In this document: positions 50,001 to 61,353 of the stretch, in pieces
How positions within the stretch are numbered: position 1 is the first letter of the stretch
Layout: every line of letters begins with the position of its first letter
Assembly (NCBI RefSeq): GCF_020382885.2
Contig: NC_058504.1
Span: forward strand, 13,155,019 to 13,219,018
Reading direction: 5' to 3'
DNA: 64,000 nucleotides
DNA from: Scatophagus argus
Lineage: Eukaryota; Chordata; Actinopteri; Scatophagidae
Program-made: the position numbers and the translations under genes
The notes under the pieces: generated by a model
The model's database searches: none
What the model saw: the letters and a program-made list of their open reading frames with translations, nothing else
What the model was told of the DNA's origin: nothing

Positions 50001-50700
50001 TTCATGGAAGAAATTTTGACATGACAAAGTATGAAAAGCCCAGACGTACACACTGCTTCAGTTTATGGATCCTAATCCCCATACTGTCACACTGTCACTT
50101 AATGGGACACTTGAACGGAGCCATCATGAATGTTATTAGGAACACTTGAGCTACTAAACAAAACATCTCCTATTCATTTATTTATTCCAAAAGAATACTA
50201 AAAATGCATGAACATGATTATATTATGTTCCCGTACGCTGAGTGAATGAAGTGGATGCATGAAGAAATAACTCATCACCTATGTAATTATTCAGGCACAT
50301 TATTCAACAATAAACAGTCCAATATTTATGCTCACAGCCTCTAATACAACAATGTGTTGACCTCATACAAATTTGAACAGGAGATATCCAACAATGGAAT
50401 TTATACAAATAAATATGGACACACACACATGCACACAGAGATAGAGAAGTCAAAAAAAGAAATGTTGTGGTGTCCCTCTTTCCAAATAACACATTTACCT
50501 GAGCACTGTTCTAAACAACTTTCCCAAATCATTTGTTGTCCCTGTCCCAATTATTTTGAAACATGTTGCAAGCATCAGGTTATAAATACAAATATAAACA
50601 TTATAGACATTTAGTAGCCTATTAAATAATCCACAGGAAGTATGAGGCTTTTATCTATTATAAATTAGTTTTCCTTTTCTGCTCTTCCACTTTTCAGAAA
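47091..50700. other. Intergenic region between bicc2 and dele1 promoters
   Basis: Head-to-head interval of about 3.6 kb. It contains a (CA)n run (about 47366-47392), a hAT-like element (47669-48486) and a GC-richer patch at about 48880-49120. The 71-codon ORF in that patch has no recognisable domain. The rest is AT-rich with nothing I can name. Confidence 0.6.
47669..48486. mobile_element. Non-autonomous hAT-like DNA transposon, both ends present
   Basis: The left end is cagtggtggaagaagtattc. The reverse complement of the right end is cagtggtggaacatgtatac. The interior near the right end, read on the minus strand, has atttactcaagtaca and tatttatctgacagctagag, phrases of a very common fish repeat. 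About 820 bases with no transposase ORF. The flanking 8 bases on the two sides (tctccaat and ctttcact) do not match well, so no clean target-site duplication remains. The superfamily is inferred from the terminal CAGTGG and family resemblance. Confidence 0.7.
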
Positions 50701-50709
50701 TACACGTGA

Positions 50710-50765
<56 letters not shown>
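50710..50765. repeat. (CA)n microsatellite upstream of dele1
   Basis: An uninterrupted CA run of about 27 units. It lies roughly 280-330 bases upstream of the dele1 start codon. Confidence 0.95.
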
Positions 50766-50768
<3 letters not shown>

Positions 50769-50769
50769 A

Positions 50770-51041
50770 TGCCACATCACACGGTGGCGCTGTGAGGCCG
50801 CAAACCACCTTCTCAAACTTCCTCGGTTGCGTCAGTTCCGGTTTGGTTTCCGTCTTCAGACGCATCTCGTGACAGTTTTTACCTCCGGCCAAACCGGTGG
50901 AGTGACGGCGAGAAGAGACTGTTGTGGATGTTTATGACGACCCGCCTCCACCCGCTCCACCCACACACACACAAACGCACACACCGAGGAATCTAAAGAT
51001 GTCTCTTCAGGGGTTACTCTTTCTGCTGTAGAAGAAGAGCC
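50770..51041 (+). promoter_or_regulatory. dele1: dele1 promoter and 5' UTR with short upstream ORFs
   Basis: A GC- and CpG-richer stretch without a TATA box, containing gttccggtttgg, an ETS-like core. Two upstream ATGs precede the main start: one at 50928-50930 with its stop at 50994-50996, and one at 50999-51001 with its stop at 51029-51031, ten bases before the dele1 ATG. The transcription start is unknown, so one or both may lie outside the mRNA. Confidence 0.5.
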
Positions 51042-51335
51042 ATGTGGAGAGTTCAAGGTTTTGTTGGAAGAGGTGAGAGAAATTAGCGTGCGGAAACTCG
51101 TCCTTTCGCTCACTGCCGTGGTCTTTCTTCGCTTGGAAAACAACAAAAAACTTAAACAAACTAACTTTTACTTTCTTTAGTTTCTAGTCTGTCGGTGTAG
51201 CTGACGCCGTCAACAGGTTTATTTTCGTATCGGTCAACCTGAGCCTGACCCGCTGTTACTGCCATAATAATACTGCTGCTTTTTATGTGGTATGGCATGG
51301 GTTTACTTAGCAATCACTATTAGGCTAGAGAGTGA

Positions 51336-51412
<77 letters not shown>

Positions 51413-53620
51413 GAAGGAAAGAAAACACCTTTGTCTTCACAATAACCCGACAGTCTTTATAAAAGTGGTTTTTCTTTTCATGTGTGTACAGGTTAGCTAA
51501 TCAGGTCACATTATTTGGATTACTGCTACCTCAGTGAAATGCATTTGCATGTGTTGCAGGACTGCAGAAATGCTGCTGCACTTTTCCAACAGTGTTTTTT
51601 TTTAAATTATAAATAAATAAAGTTAATAATAATTAACAAATGGTGAATGAGTATTTACTTGGGTCTAAATTGAGCAGTTGAGAAAATTCCTTTGGGAATC
51701 AGCAGTCGCTTAAAACTACAAAGTTAAATAGTTAGTCTCATTTTTCCACCGTTGTAACCTTCTTCCTCCCAGTAATTCATTAGGAAATTATGGAGCACGT
51801 TTTATATGTCAAGTTCCATGACATTCAAATGCTGGGCATTAATGTCTTAATTTCTGCTCTTCACAGTTCTGCATCGATGCCACGGCAGCACCCCCCTGCG
51901 GCTGCCGCAGAACCACCATGTGGAGGACGAGGTCATCAGCGGCTCTGCTGTCCTCTCCGCCTCTCGACACACCTCTGACAGCAGGTGCTTTTTTCACTAT
52001 TCACACCCTGCCCAGCTCTGATGGGGGAAAAAAACGCTGAGAAAGGAAATAGTGATGAGGGTCTCATTTTGATGTCATGACTTATTTGGCCTCATGCCAC
52101 TAGGCCCCTTATCAGCTGATGACAAGAGGTCTTGAATTAAGGTCAGACCTCAGGGACTACCCTCTTTCCTTTCCATTCTTGTCCTTTTACCCCTTCTTTG
52201 AACCAATTCTCTGCACATAGCACACTTGCAGCTTCCCTTTCAGACGGTTGCATCATCCAGCACCATCTGCTCTCAGCATGAATGGATGTTAGGGAACAGA
52301 AACAAAGCCAATACAGTATTTCTGCGATGCCTTAGTAAACTGTAGAGAGAAACAGGCATATAATTCTTATATTTTTTGTGCTGTTTTCCTGTCAGCTCTC
52401 AGAAAGAAGAGGATGGAGAGAGGAGGAAGAAACAGAGAACCTTTCAGTTTGGCTACACTGAGCTGCCACGTTACACAGCTTTAGATGCTGTGGGTTGGGT
52501 ATGTCTTTTCTCACATATACAGTATACTGTCCAATATGACCTTTTGTCACAGTTCATCACTATTTGTCATTAATTTAAAAAAAAAAAAAAAAAAGATGTC
52601 AGAGGATGCTCAGTGATGGTTAAACCATCATGGACAAATAATCCATGATGGTCTGACTTCCATGCACTATTAGACATTAAATATATTGCTGTAAATGGAT
52701 TTAAAGCGAATCGTTATCACAATAACCAACTTGAACAAAAGGAACAGCCATAAATTTGTTTCCTTCGTAACCTGATTTCTCTGCATGGGCTGTTTTTGTG
52801 TGCAAGTAAATGCACAAACTTGCCATCCTCTTAAATTAAGGCATTACTCTGTTGAGAAAACCTATATACTGTTGGCTCTCAGTGTCACATGTGGGACGAC
52901 CCTGGTATATACAGTATGTGCAATGCAATGTATAGACAAAAGTATCCGGACACCCCTGTGTATGGGGCTGTATTTGAGGGGTTGGACTGGGCCCCTTGCC
53001 TCCCATAAAGGGAAATCTTAATGAAATCTTAATGCTTCAGTATACTAAGACATTTTGTACAATGCTATGCTTCCAACTTTGTGGCAACAGTTTGGGGAAG
53101 GCCCTTTTCTATTCCAGCATGACTGTGCCACAGTGCACAAAGCAACGTCCTTACTTGACTGTCCCGCACAGAACCCTGACCTCATCCCCATCAAACACAT
53201 TTGGGATGAACTGGAACGGAGATTGTGAGCCAGGCCTTCTGGTCCAACATCAGTGTCTGACCTCACAAATGCTCCACTGCATGGATGGGCAAAGACTCCC
53301 ACAGAAACACTCCAAAATCTTGTGGAAAGCCTATGTATTTAGAATGAAGTGTCATTAAAGTCCCTGTTGGTGTAATGCTCGAGTGCCCCAATACTTTTGT
53401 CTATATATTGTTACAGTGTACATCTTGGCATCTCATATTCACAGTGGTGACAGTTGGGCTGCTGTTTCTTCACAGGGTGCTGCAGCAGTTCTGTTCATGC
53501 AGATCTGCAGGAGGATCCACTCACAGTTTTCTTCAGGAGCTGAACCCAGTCCCACCCCAGGAGCTCTGAAAGCACCGTCCAACCTGCACAAGTGTGGCTA
53601 TCGCATTCTGTTGGAGATCT
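51042..53620 (+). CDS. dele1: dele1 exons 1-4, mitochondrial N-terminal region
   Basis: Exon 1 encodes only ten residues plus one base. Exon 2 reads VLHRCHGSTPLRLPQNHHVE. Exon 3 ends FQFGYTELPRYTALDAVGW. Exon 4 begins GAAAVLFMQICRRIHSQ. The junction gives DAVGWGAAAVLFMQICRRIH, which lines up with human [20 protein letters not shown]. Basic and hydroxylated residues and scarce acidic residues in the first 30 positions fit an import signal. Confidence 0.85.
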
Positions 53621-56600
53621 GTGAGTGCTTATCGCATTATTCTAACAAAGCACTCTCTCATTCATGTGCTTACTGATAGATCACTTTCACTTTTATGCAG
53701 CAGAAATGTAACCATCATTCTCTCTGACCTTTATAATCTTGTGAAATCAGCATCCTGACTTTGTAGTTTCACCTGTCTTTGTTCTCTAGTGTCTAGACGT
53801 GATGTCCTGCCCAGAGGAAGGAGTGTGTTCTGTGTGCAGGGGGTGCCAGAGAGTCAGAACCGAGACCAGTCTGCAGATCAGAGCAGCAGCAGCAGCAGCA
53901 GCAGCAGTACCAGTACGGATGATGCCAGTCTTCACAGCATCAGTGAGCAGGATCCTTTGACTACTGTCTGCCCTGCTTCTGACCAGCAGAGGGCACTGCT
54001 GAACCAGGATTCTCCTATACCTGGTTTGTTCTTTGCTCTGTGCCAGTTATAGTTGACAAGTAGTTTAAACATAGTATTTTCTCAAAATGTTGTTAAGCTA
54101 GTATGTGCGGGGTCACAATAATATTTTTTTTTCTTGCCTCACTCACAGAGGAATCACGTCTGTCAGCATCCTGTCCTCTGCAGAATGATGCCAACCGGGA
54201 CCACACCAAAACAAAAGATGCTACTGACAAGGTGAAAGTTGACCCCTTTTGGTTCGTGAGAGGTTTATTTTAAAGTATGTCTTTAATCTTACAGAGGACT
54301 AACTAAATCCTTGTAGTAATCTTGATATCCTCGTCATTGTTTTCAGGACATGTTGTCTGATGAGGAGAGGCTGGCAGGAGCTGCACTGAACTTCAAACAC
54401 GTGGGAGACTCCAGTATCCCTGTTATCCTCAACATAATCGGTGATGACGTTGGCAGTTAGACACCAAATAATTTTCACACGTTCATTACTTATCTAGACA
54501 ATCAGTTTTACTCAAACGATATGGTCTCCCTTTTTATTTTGAAATTTAAAATAAAAGCTTTGTTTATTGCAGGTCTAGAAAGTGCCAAGAATCAGAACTA
54601 CGAGGAGGCTTTTATGTGTTTTGTCGCTGCAGCTCAGCAGGGCTACAGCAAAGCCCAGTTTAACACGGGTGTGTGCTACGAGAAAGGCAGAGGAGTCGGC
54701 AAGGACAAAGAGAAAGTGAGAATCCAGATGGCCCACAGTGCTTCACCATTCTGAAAATAATCATACTTACTCTTCTCCAACATCAGAAATCAGTTTTGAG
54801 ATGTTTCCCATGTGTTTCTTTTTCAAGGCTCTGCATTACTACTGGCAGGCAGCAGTTGGAGGTCACAGAGAGGCTCAGTATCGCCATGCAAAGCTGCTCC
54901 TAACCAGCAGAGAGCACCAGAGCTTAGAGGAGCTGAACACTGCCATCAGATTGCTGGAACAGTCTGCTGCGGCTGGACTCACCAAAGTAGAAATCGTGAC
55001 AAATCATGAAATCCTCTGAACGCCTCTTTATTCTGCCATAGAATGCCTTTGCAACTCGGCATTTGTAAAGTGGCAAACGCCTCCTGGGGCTCAAGGATGA
55101 AGTGATTACAATTTGGTGGTCAAAGGTCGCTGTGGGCTCGTAAATCATCAAGGCTAAAATGATAAAGTGAAAGCGTCTTATACCCAAAAGTTCAAAGGTT
55201 AATTTAACTATGTTTTCGTCAGATTGTGCAAAAACACTTTTGAGGACACTATTCAATATCATAACTCAGGAGCAGAAGAGGAGTTTGTGCTCATATTTCA
55301 CATTTGGTCAAATACTGAAGTAGTGACTCTCATCCTTTGCCCTTGAAAGGTGATTGCAAAGATGTTCTGTGCTCCCAGTTTGCAGACATGTTAAGCATCC
55401 ACCTTTTTAGAATGTGTAGCTTCTCTGCAGTAACATCCATATTTGAAGCATTGTGGTCCTTTGAAAATGTAACTTGAAATGTTGCCAAAAAAATGTCCTT
55501 GACATGACATGTCCTTTAAAAAGAGTGGTAATTTTTTGCTGTTTGTCATGCTGGATTCCTGTGGAGGTGAACCAGATCTCTGTTTCTTTCCCTCTCCAGG
55601 CTCAGGTGTGCCTGGCCTCAGTCTACTCTCAGGAGCCTCTGAGAGATGGGTGCAAGTCTGTCCAGTACCTCAAGATGGCAGCAGAGAGCGGAGTGAGTGC
55701 CCTTCTAGATACTTCTAGACTTTTTATTTGTGGCTTTATAGCTCAGGTTTCAGCTCGCCTCCTAATGTGCCATCTCAGGAATTCTGCACAAGGAAACATC
55801 AACACCATCTCCTTTTTTTGATACTCACAGCTTTCATGCTTTTTTTAATTTTTCTACTGCAGTTGTATTAAATTAGTAATATCACTTAGTCTCAGGGCAA
55901 ATCATTCTAGAGATATAAAAATATATAAAATTCCTGGTTTTGGTTTATAACTTGTAACCTTAAGTTGGTTGCCTGTCACTGCAGAAATGCCACCAACATT
56001 TTAATGTTTATTTTGGCCATGTGTGCAGGATGATACCGCCCTGCTGTTCCTGGGTCAGTGTTTTGAGAATGGCTTTGGGGTGAAGCAGAATCTGAGGACA
56101 GCAATCGAATACTACAAACGAGCTGCTCAAGCAGGCAACAAGCAGGCCAGGAGCTTACTGATGCCACCTAATGGCACAGAAAGCAAGGGTAAGCATGCAT
56201 ACTTTGGGCACATTTGTATTCATCTTTAGATTTTGTACATTTGTTAGCAATTGCACTGCATGTGGTAAGCTTTTAAAGGAGTCTTTGATCAATTAAAAGA
56301 TTGTGTTGTCATAAATCTGGATTGTCTGTCCTATAGGAAGATATTGTATAAGTAATATTTTTGCTCTTCCTGCTGTGTGGCCATAGAAAACCCTTTTGCT
56401 CAAAAGGTAGAAAACCAACAATCAGAATGCACTGTGCCACATCACACCAATAAATGCTCAGCTGGTGGATGACGTACTGCCAGTTGGGTGGAGCTTGGTT
56501 TCAGTTTCCCCTTTTGAAAGAGGCAACAGTATGGTGGCCAACTGGTAACAAGCGATCTCTATTTACAGCTAAATATTACATCAAAATAAGTTTTTGAAAA

Positions 56601-57143
56601 CATTTCTTTTGGGGGATGAAAAAAGGGCAGCGCTGTAATAGAATTTTTGTTCATATTTGTTCACCACTGCCCCTATTGCAGTTTAATTTTGGTGAGACGC
56701 ACCTTTCTCGAGAGAGGGGTTGGCTGTTGAGGTGGGCACTCAAAAATGCACCTGGCAGTTGTTTGGCAGCAAACGAGGGCACAGGCAAAATGGAGAGAAG
56801 TTTAACATTGTTCATTTGCATATGCCACCAACATTGTAATACCTGTGAGAATCAGAGCTTGATTCCTTGTCTGCCTCCCTCTCCAGCAGAAGACTCGGCA
56901 TTGCGCTCCATCCGTTCAGCTCCATGCTTCTTTGTAGCCGACCGTCGGCTCCAGCAGCCGCTCTCCTCTCTGGCCAGCCGTGTCCCTCCCTCCGCTGACC
57001 ATCCCGTCACCCTCCCCCTCCTGCCTCACTCCTGGAGCACCGGGAGCCTGTGCGTTTCCCCGCCGTTGGCCTCCGTGCCTCTTCACTTCCATCACCAAAG
57101 CGCTGAGGGAGGAACCTGCCAGTGGACTGTAGGGATAGGATAG
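51042..57143 (+). CDS. dele1: DELE1 (DAP3-binding cell death enhancer 1), complete, 12 coding exons
   Basis: A mitochondrial protein that relays stress to the cytosol: in mammals it is cleaved by the protease OMA1 and the released tetratricopeptide part activates the eIF2-alpha kinase HRI. Exons: 51042-51072, 51867-51984, 52396-52498, 53476-53620, 53790-54023, 54149-54231, 54347-54440, 54573-54715, 54828-54986, 55600-55692, 56029-56188, 56887-57143. They sum to 1620 bases, exactly 540 codons with the stop. Layout: mitochondrial-type N-terminus starting MWRVQGFVGR (human MWRLPGLLGR), a hydrophobic block GWGAAAVLFMQICRRIHSQ at about 83-101, a variable Ser-rich region, TPR/Sel1-like repeats at about 270-450 and a C-terminal tail ending CQWTVGIG. 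Length 539 against 515 in human. Gene identity is firm; the variable middle (exons 5-6) is the least certain part. Confidence 0.9.
51341..51411. repeat. Long (GT)n microsatellite in dele1 intron 1
   Basis: About 35 uninterrupted GT units, the longest dinucleotide run in the window. It lies 270 bases downstream of dele1 exon 1. Confidence 0.95.
52499..53475 (+). other. dele1: dele1 intron 3
   Basis: A 0.98 kb intron. About half of it is a Tc1-like element relic. A poly(A) run lies at about 52576-52595. Confidence 0.8.
52931..53407. mobile_element. Tc1/mariner-like element relic
   Basis: The left end is tatagacaaaagtatccgga; the reverse complement of the right end is tatagacaaaagtattgggg. The terminal inverted repeats therefore match over their first 16 bases and end in TA, the Tc1/mariner target. 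The interior keeps a decayed transposase C-terminal segment with recognisable phrases (for example KHIWDELERR-like and TLQNLVE-like) spread over different frames. At about 477 bases it is far shorter than an intact element. It lies in dele1 intron 3. Confidence 0.78.
53790..54440 (+). CDS. dele1: dele1 exons 5-7, variable linker
   Basis: Exon 5 contains a polyserine run encoded by (AGC)n at about 53882-53908, followed by STSTDDASLHSISEQDPL. Exon 6 is short and hydrophilic. Exon 7 encodes DEERLAGAALNFKHVGDSS, then IPVILNIIG, the helix leading into the repeat domain. Phases are compatible throughout. The polyserine run is likely to vary in length between individuals. Confidence 0.75.
54573..56188 (+). 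CDS. dele1: dele1 exons 8-11, Sel1/TPR repeat domain
   Basis: Repeat units seen: EEAFMCFVAAAQQGYSKAQF then GVCYEKGRGVGKD; KALHYYWQAAVGGHREAQYR; AIRLLEQSAAAGLTKAQVCL; SVQYLKMAAESGDDTALLFL then GQCFENGFGVKQN; and AIEYYKRAAQAGNKQARSL. The pattern A..Y...AA..G...A....G..Y..G.GV is the Sel1-like repeat signature. The human counterpart reads [20 protein letters not shown]. This is the part that engages HRI in mammals. Confidence 0.92.
56887..57143 (+). CDS. dele1: dele1 terminal coding exon
   Basis: It encodes AEDSALRSIRSAPCFFVADR, a Pro/Ser-rich stretch with LPHSWSTGSLC, and ends EGGTCQWTVGIG with a TAG stop at 57141-57143. LPHSWSTGSLC and the final VGIG resemble LPHASSTGNLG and RLGFG in human DELE1. 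The acceptor is a tandem ccagcag (NAGNAG), so the first Ala may be omitted by use of the second AG (exon start 56890). Confidence 0.82.
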
Positions 57144-57915
57144 TTATCTTGAATTACAAGGGTTAAGCTTCGAAAACAGATAAAGCCATCCTTAAAATCA
57201 GTAATCAACACCAGTTTAATTGATATTGGCCGTGCAATGAGTAAAACATTATGCCAGAAAAGTTAAAGCAGTCAGAAATCTCGCTGAATTAAAAAAGTTT
57301 AGTTGGTGGAGGAAGATAAAACATAACTGCTTTTGGAAATGAACCCTTCAGACGGTGTGAATGTATTTTCACCAAAGGCAAAAGGTCAAGGTGTGTTTGA
57401 TGTGTACATATTGTGATGTCTGGATTAGAGTGAATAGGTTTTATACTTGGCTAAACCTGCGGACATGTTAGTATGTTGGAAGATTTTTATAAGGTTGAAA
57501 GAGTTCTGGGATGCAACGTCTTAAATGTAGAATGGGAGCTTTTCTATTAATATTCTTAAAAAAAAAAAAATCTGTTATACCCACCCTCCTGTGGGTAAAA
57601 ATGTGATCTAGCTGCCTTTGGTTGGGTGGAAAAAAAAAAAAACAACAAAAAACTGTAATTCTGACTTTCCAGTTGAGACAGACTGAAGTACTTGTGTCAT
57701 ATTTTTACCTTCAGTAATACAGGTTCTAAATAAGTCAAATTCATTGTGCTCTGTCACTGTACAAGAACAACTTCAGAAGAGAAAAAGGGACGTTATTTCA
57801 TGTTTTGTGATAGTGATATACACGTGCCAAAGTGAACTGTGTTAACACTGCAAAGAAGCTCTACTGTTTTACGCACAAATAAGCTAAAAATAAAAAAAAA
57901 GTCCTAAAATAAGGC
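57144..57915 (+). other. dele1: dele1 3' UTR
   Basis: The stretch after the stop is AT-rich with two A runs. The first canonical AATAAA is at 57889-57894, giving a UTR of about 0.77 kb. No coding signal. Confidence 0.55.
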
Positions 57916-58179
57916 TATTTTATGGCTGTCTGGTTACTTTATAATTAGTTCTCAAGCATTTTAATTAGGCGTTAGTACAACAGAATATTCTGGCCTAATT
58001 ATTCTCTCCACATGGAAATAAGTTTACAGACGGTAACTTTGTTGGTTTAAGGAACCTCCTCACTGATTCAAGTCCCGCTGAAAAGGGACTGATGTGATCA
58101 CGTGGAACCCTTCACACTTCCTCACACTAGTGCATGACGTAAGATTCCGATGATGTGTGATTTCATTACCTGAGCTGCA

Positions 58180-58508
58180 AATTAACACCGCACCACAGAT
58201 TTATGGTGGTTGCGTCCCCTCCGTGCGCCGAGCGTCCTGCGTCCTCGGCGCTGATTGGTCGGTTGGGTAGGTGCTCCACAGCGCCGCACCACCCCGGGAT
58301 CCTCTGGCGCAGAGAGAAAACGCAGCTTGGCCGACAGTGAGCACCTAGCCGGGCTGGGAGGGCAGATGATGTGATGTGATCCAATACGGGCGGCCGGCTG
58401 CAGCTACGGGGCGGACTGGCACTTAAAAGCGGCCGTGGAACTCGGCCCTGCTCACTACCGTGTGTGTCGTCGTGGAGGCGCAGAACCCCGGAGGCTGACC
58501 AAAGAGCG
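58180..58508 (+). promoter_or_regulatory. apbb3: apbb3-like promoter and probable non-coding first exon
   Basis: A GC- and CpG-rich block. A TATA-like ttaaaag lies at 58424-58430, and a plausible non-coding first exon ends at 58508 with a good donor (agcg then gtgagt). The first coding exon has its own acceptor at 61354, so an upstream non-coding exon is required, and this is the only strong candidate in the gap. The start coordinate is approximate. Confidence 0.5.
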
Positions 58509-61353
58509 GTGAGTGGATGTAAATAGATGCTCTCGGTGGGATGCGCTCCCCTCCCAGTGCGGCCGCGGTGGTGGTGGTGGTTTTGGTGGTGATGGGGCTG
58601 GAGAGGGAGAGAGAGGATGCTGAAGATTCACTGCGTCTCACGCATCACCAGCTACGCTTCCGCAATATTGGCAACTCCACCTATGCACCTCGGTGGATAT
58701 GGTGGATTTCAAGATGATCTAATGCCCTTTATGAGATATAAGCGAGGGAGTTTATTGAGGTGGCAGCAAGAAACGAGCTGCTAGAGTACTCCACCCATGA
58801 CATCATCGACTTTTTCAAGTTCATTTTCTCTCCAGCTCTCGTGCTTTCATCTGTTGCGTTTAATTTCTGAAGCAAGTGGCTGCAGTTCAGAGTTGTGGAA
58901 GGAGGTCTGCCATTACAGGGAGTAAGTTGATAAAGGAGGGGTTTCCTCTGACAGGCCGAGATCTCCGTCAGTATGTGATGATGAATCTCAGAAGCACATT
59001 ACTGAAGGATTTGATCTTTTTCTCTAGGGTGACCTTCTGGTGAAAACACACCAGTCTGTAGAGCAGACAGTGTAAACAGCTAGAGCAGATAAGGATCCTG
59101 TTTTGACACCTTGAGAGAGAACATTTTTTTTGTCTGTCAACAAGTTGTCCTTATTGTTCTTCCTTATTGTCCTTCCTTATTGTCATGCAAGCAGATCTGT
59201 AGGAGAGGACCTGACTCGGCTAATATCCTTATTTCCTGTCCTGCATCACTGTGAGTTTTATCGTAATGCAAGCAACAGTAGAGCACACACGAGGGAGAGC
59301 AGCAGCAACGCCACAGGAAGCAAAGAGACTGCTTTCACGAGACATCATTGTCTTATTAGTGTACAGGTTGTGTTATGTCCTGTGACCGACTGCTAAGATT
59401 TCATGCCCCTGGCGAATGACCTCTGCTGTAAGAGAGCACAACAGATTTATTGAGGACAACAGTTTAACTTGCTTTGTGTGTGTTGACTATGCCCCCACTG
59501 TCCTGCAAACTGCTGTGTCATTCTCTTCGCCTTCTCCTTCTAATAACCATCCATTTCTCCTCCCCACTTTCCCTTGCGTCCTGTCCTCGCCCCACTTTGT
59601 TTAACTAATGGAGGTTTGGCTGCTGCCTCGTCGGAAAAGAAAGAACACCTCTATCTGTGTGCAACGCTGCTCTTGTCAGCTATTGGAGATTGTCTCAGGA
59701 TGTGTATAATCGCCCTGTGAGTCACGCAACATGTTTGCTGCGATTTTTCAGCTTCAGTGGCACAGGGCACAATTTGTGGCTGTCAGGTGTAAGTGTAAAG
59801 CTTCTGTCTCCACCTGTTTTTTTTATTATTATAGTTCAGTATCAATGCATTTTTGACGTCGTCTTATTTTGAAAGGTTTTTATGAGCCCCAAAATTCATT
59901 ATCTGGTATTCTGATGAGACTACACGGTTCAGTGAAGGTAATTTGTACCTGTTGACAGTGTGTTTGTGTCTGAGTCACAGGCCTGCAGCGTGAGTGCAGA
60001 TTCAGCACAAACAGGTTGTTGTGGTTGTCTGGCTCAGTGACTGAGGGACAACAAAACAGCCACCCAAGGAGAGGGGAGCCTATAGGGGCCCCGTATGGAC
60101 AAAGTGCACCACCCAGGGATTCTGCTTCCTCCAAATTTTCTGCCTTTGTCTTTTCCCAAGATCTTATCGAGCTGTAAATCTGCTGTGTTTGTATTTTCCA
60201 TGTTTCTGAGAAAAGGCGTTGATGATGACTGCAGCATTGTTTGAGATGTGTGTGTGTGTGTGTATGTTTATGATTGGGTGACAGGATGTTTATACATTAT
60301 GCTTGCGTGCCTGGCCATGTTTTTGTTTTATTTTGTATTTTGTTTTTTTAAACCCGTGTTCAGCCTAATCAAATTATTCAAAAACAGAAGTGACAGTGAT
60401 GCAACCCATACATGCGACGTGTCTAAAGATCATAACGATTCTCTGCTCCTGTCTTTGTTGCTATCCGTCTGTTTCTATTCAGCATCGCGGGGCTGATCCA
60501 GCCAGAGATGAAACAAACACAGCAAGCTAGTTAGCAGTGAGCTGGCTGCCACTTCTCCTCCCCACCGGCTCACTGCTCATCCCCCTCTTTGAATGTCTGT
60601 CCGGGATGAAAACACTGAGGGTCTGACTCACCCACAATATCATTCAAAGGCAGTCCAGCTTTGTGATTTTGATGCAGTGTTTTTTAACACTTCAACAGTC
60701 ACACCTTATGTGTAAAAGGAGCGTGAAGCTGGAACGGTCGACACCATAGCGTATCAGTAAAAAGCCCCTGAGACTGACCTGTGCTGCAGCCTGAGACCAC
60801 GTATAGCAAGATGTTTTATCAGCTTCATGTTCGGTTGTAACATCAGAGAAATTAGTGACACAGGACTGAATGTCTCAACTTGATGATGTCACCCATCTGT
60901 GGTGATGTCAGAGAAGAGACACAGAGGAGAACAATGAGAGAGTCCTTGAGCAATATACGACAAAAGACATTACATTCCAAAGAAAATAGAAAATGAGAAG
61001 CACTTTCCAACATTATCTAACACAGTTTTAGCATTTGGACACTGAACATGAAATGTGAAGTCATGTTAAAATATGGAAAGTCATAAGAACTCCCTGTGGC
61101 CCTACATTTTATTCAGTACGCGCAAATTTTGTAATCTTTATAATAATTATTATTCAGACAAAAGTGACATAAAGAATCCACTTCTCGTGACATATTTATT
61201 TGCTGTCATTTTTAAAACTGAATTTAAATGTGTTTGCTTTTCATTTACCTTCTCACCTGCATCATTTTACACGCCCTACATGTAAGATGAGGCATCTGGG
61301 CTATATTGTGTATCACATCAGGACTTCTGACAGTGTGTCTCTTCTCTCATCAG
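58509..61353 (+). other. apbb3: apbb3-like intron 1
   Basis: A 2.8 kb stretch between the putative non-coding exon and the first coding exon. It contains a short TG run (about 60246-60263) and no coding signal. A few ORFs of 60-90 codons show no domain. Confidence 0.55.

Noticed and set aside
52996..53358. 120-codon ORF in dele1 intron 3
   Set aside because: It overlies the Tc1-like relic; the transposase-like phrases are spread across frames, so it is not a gene.
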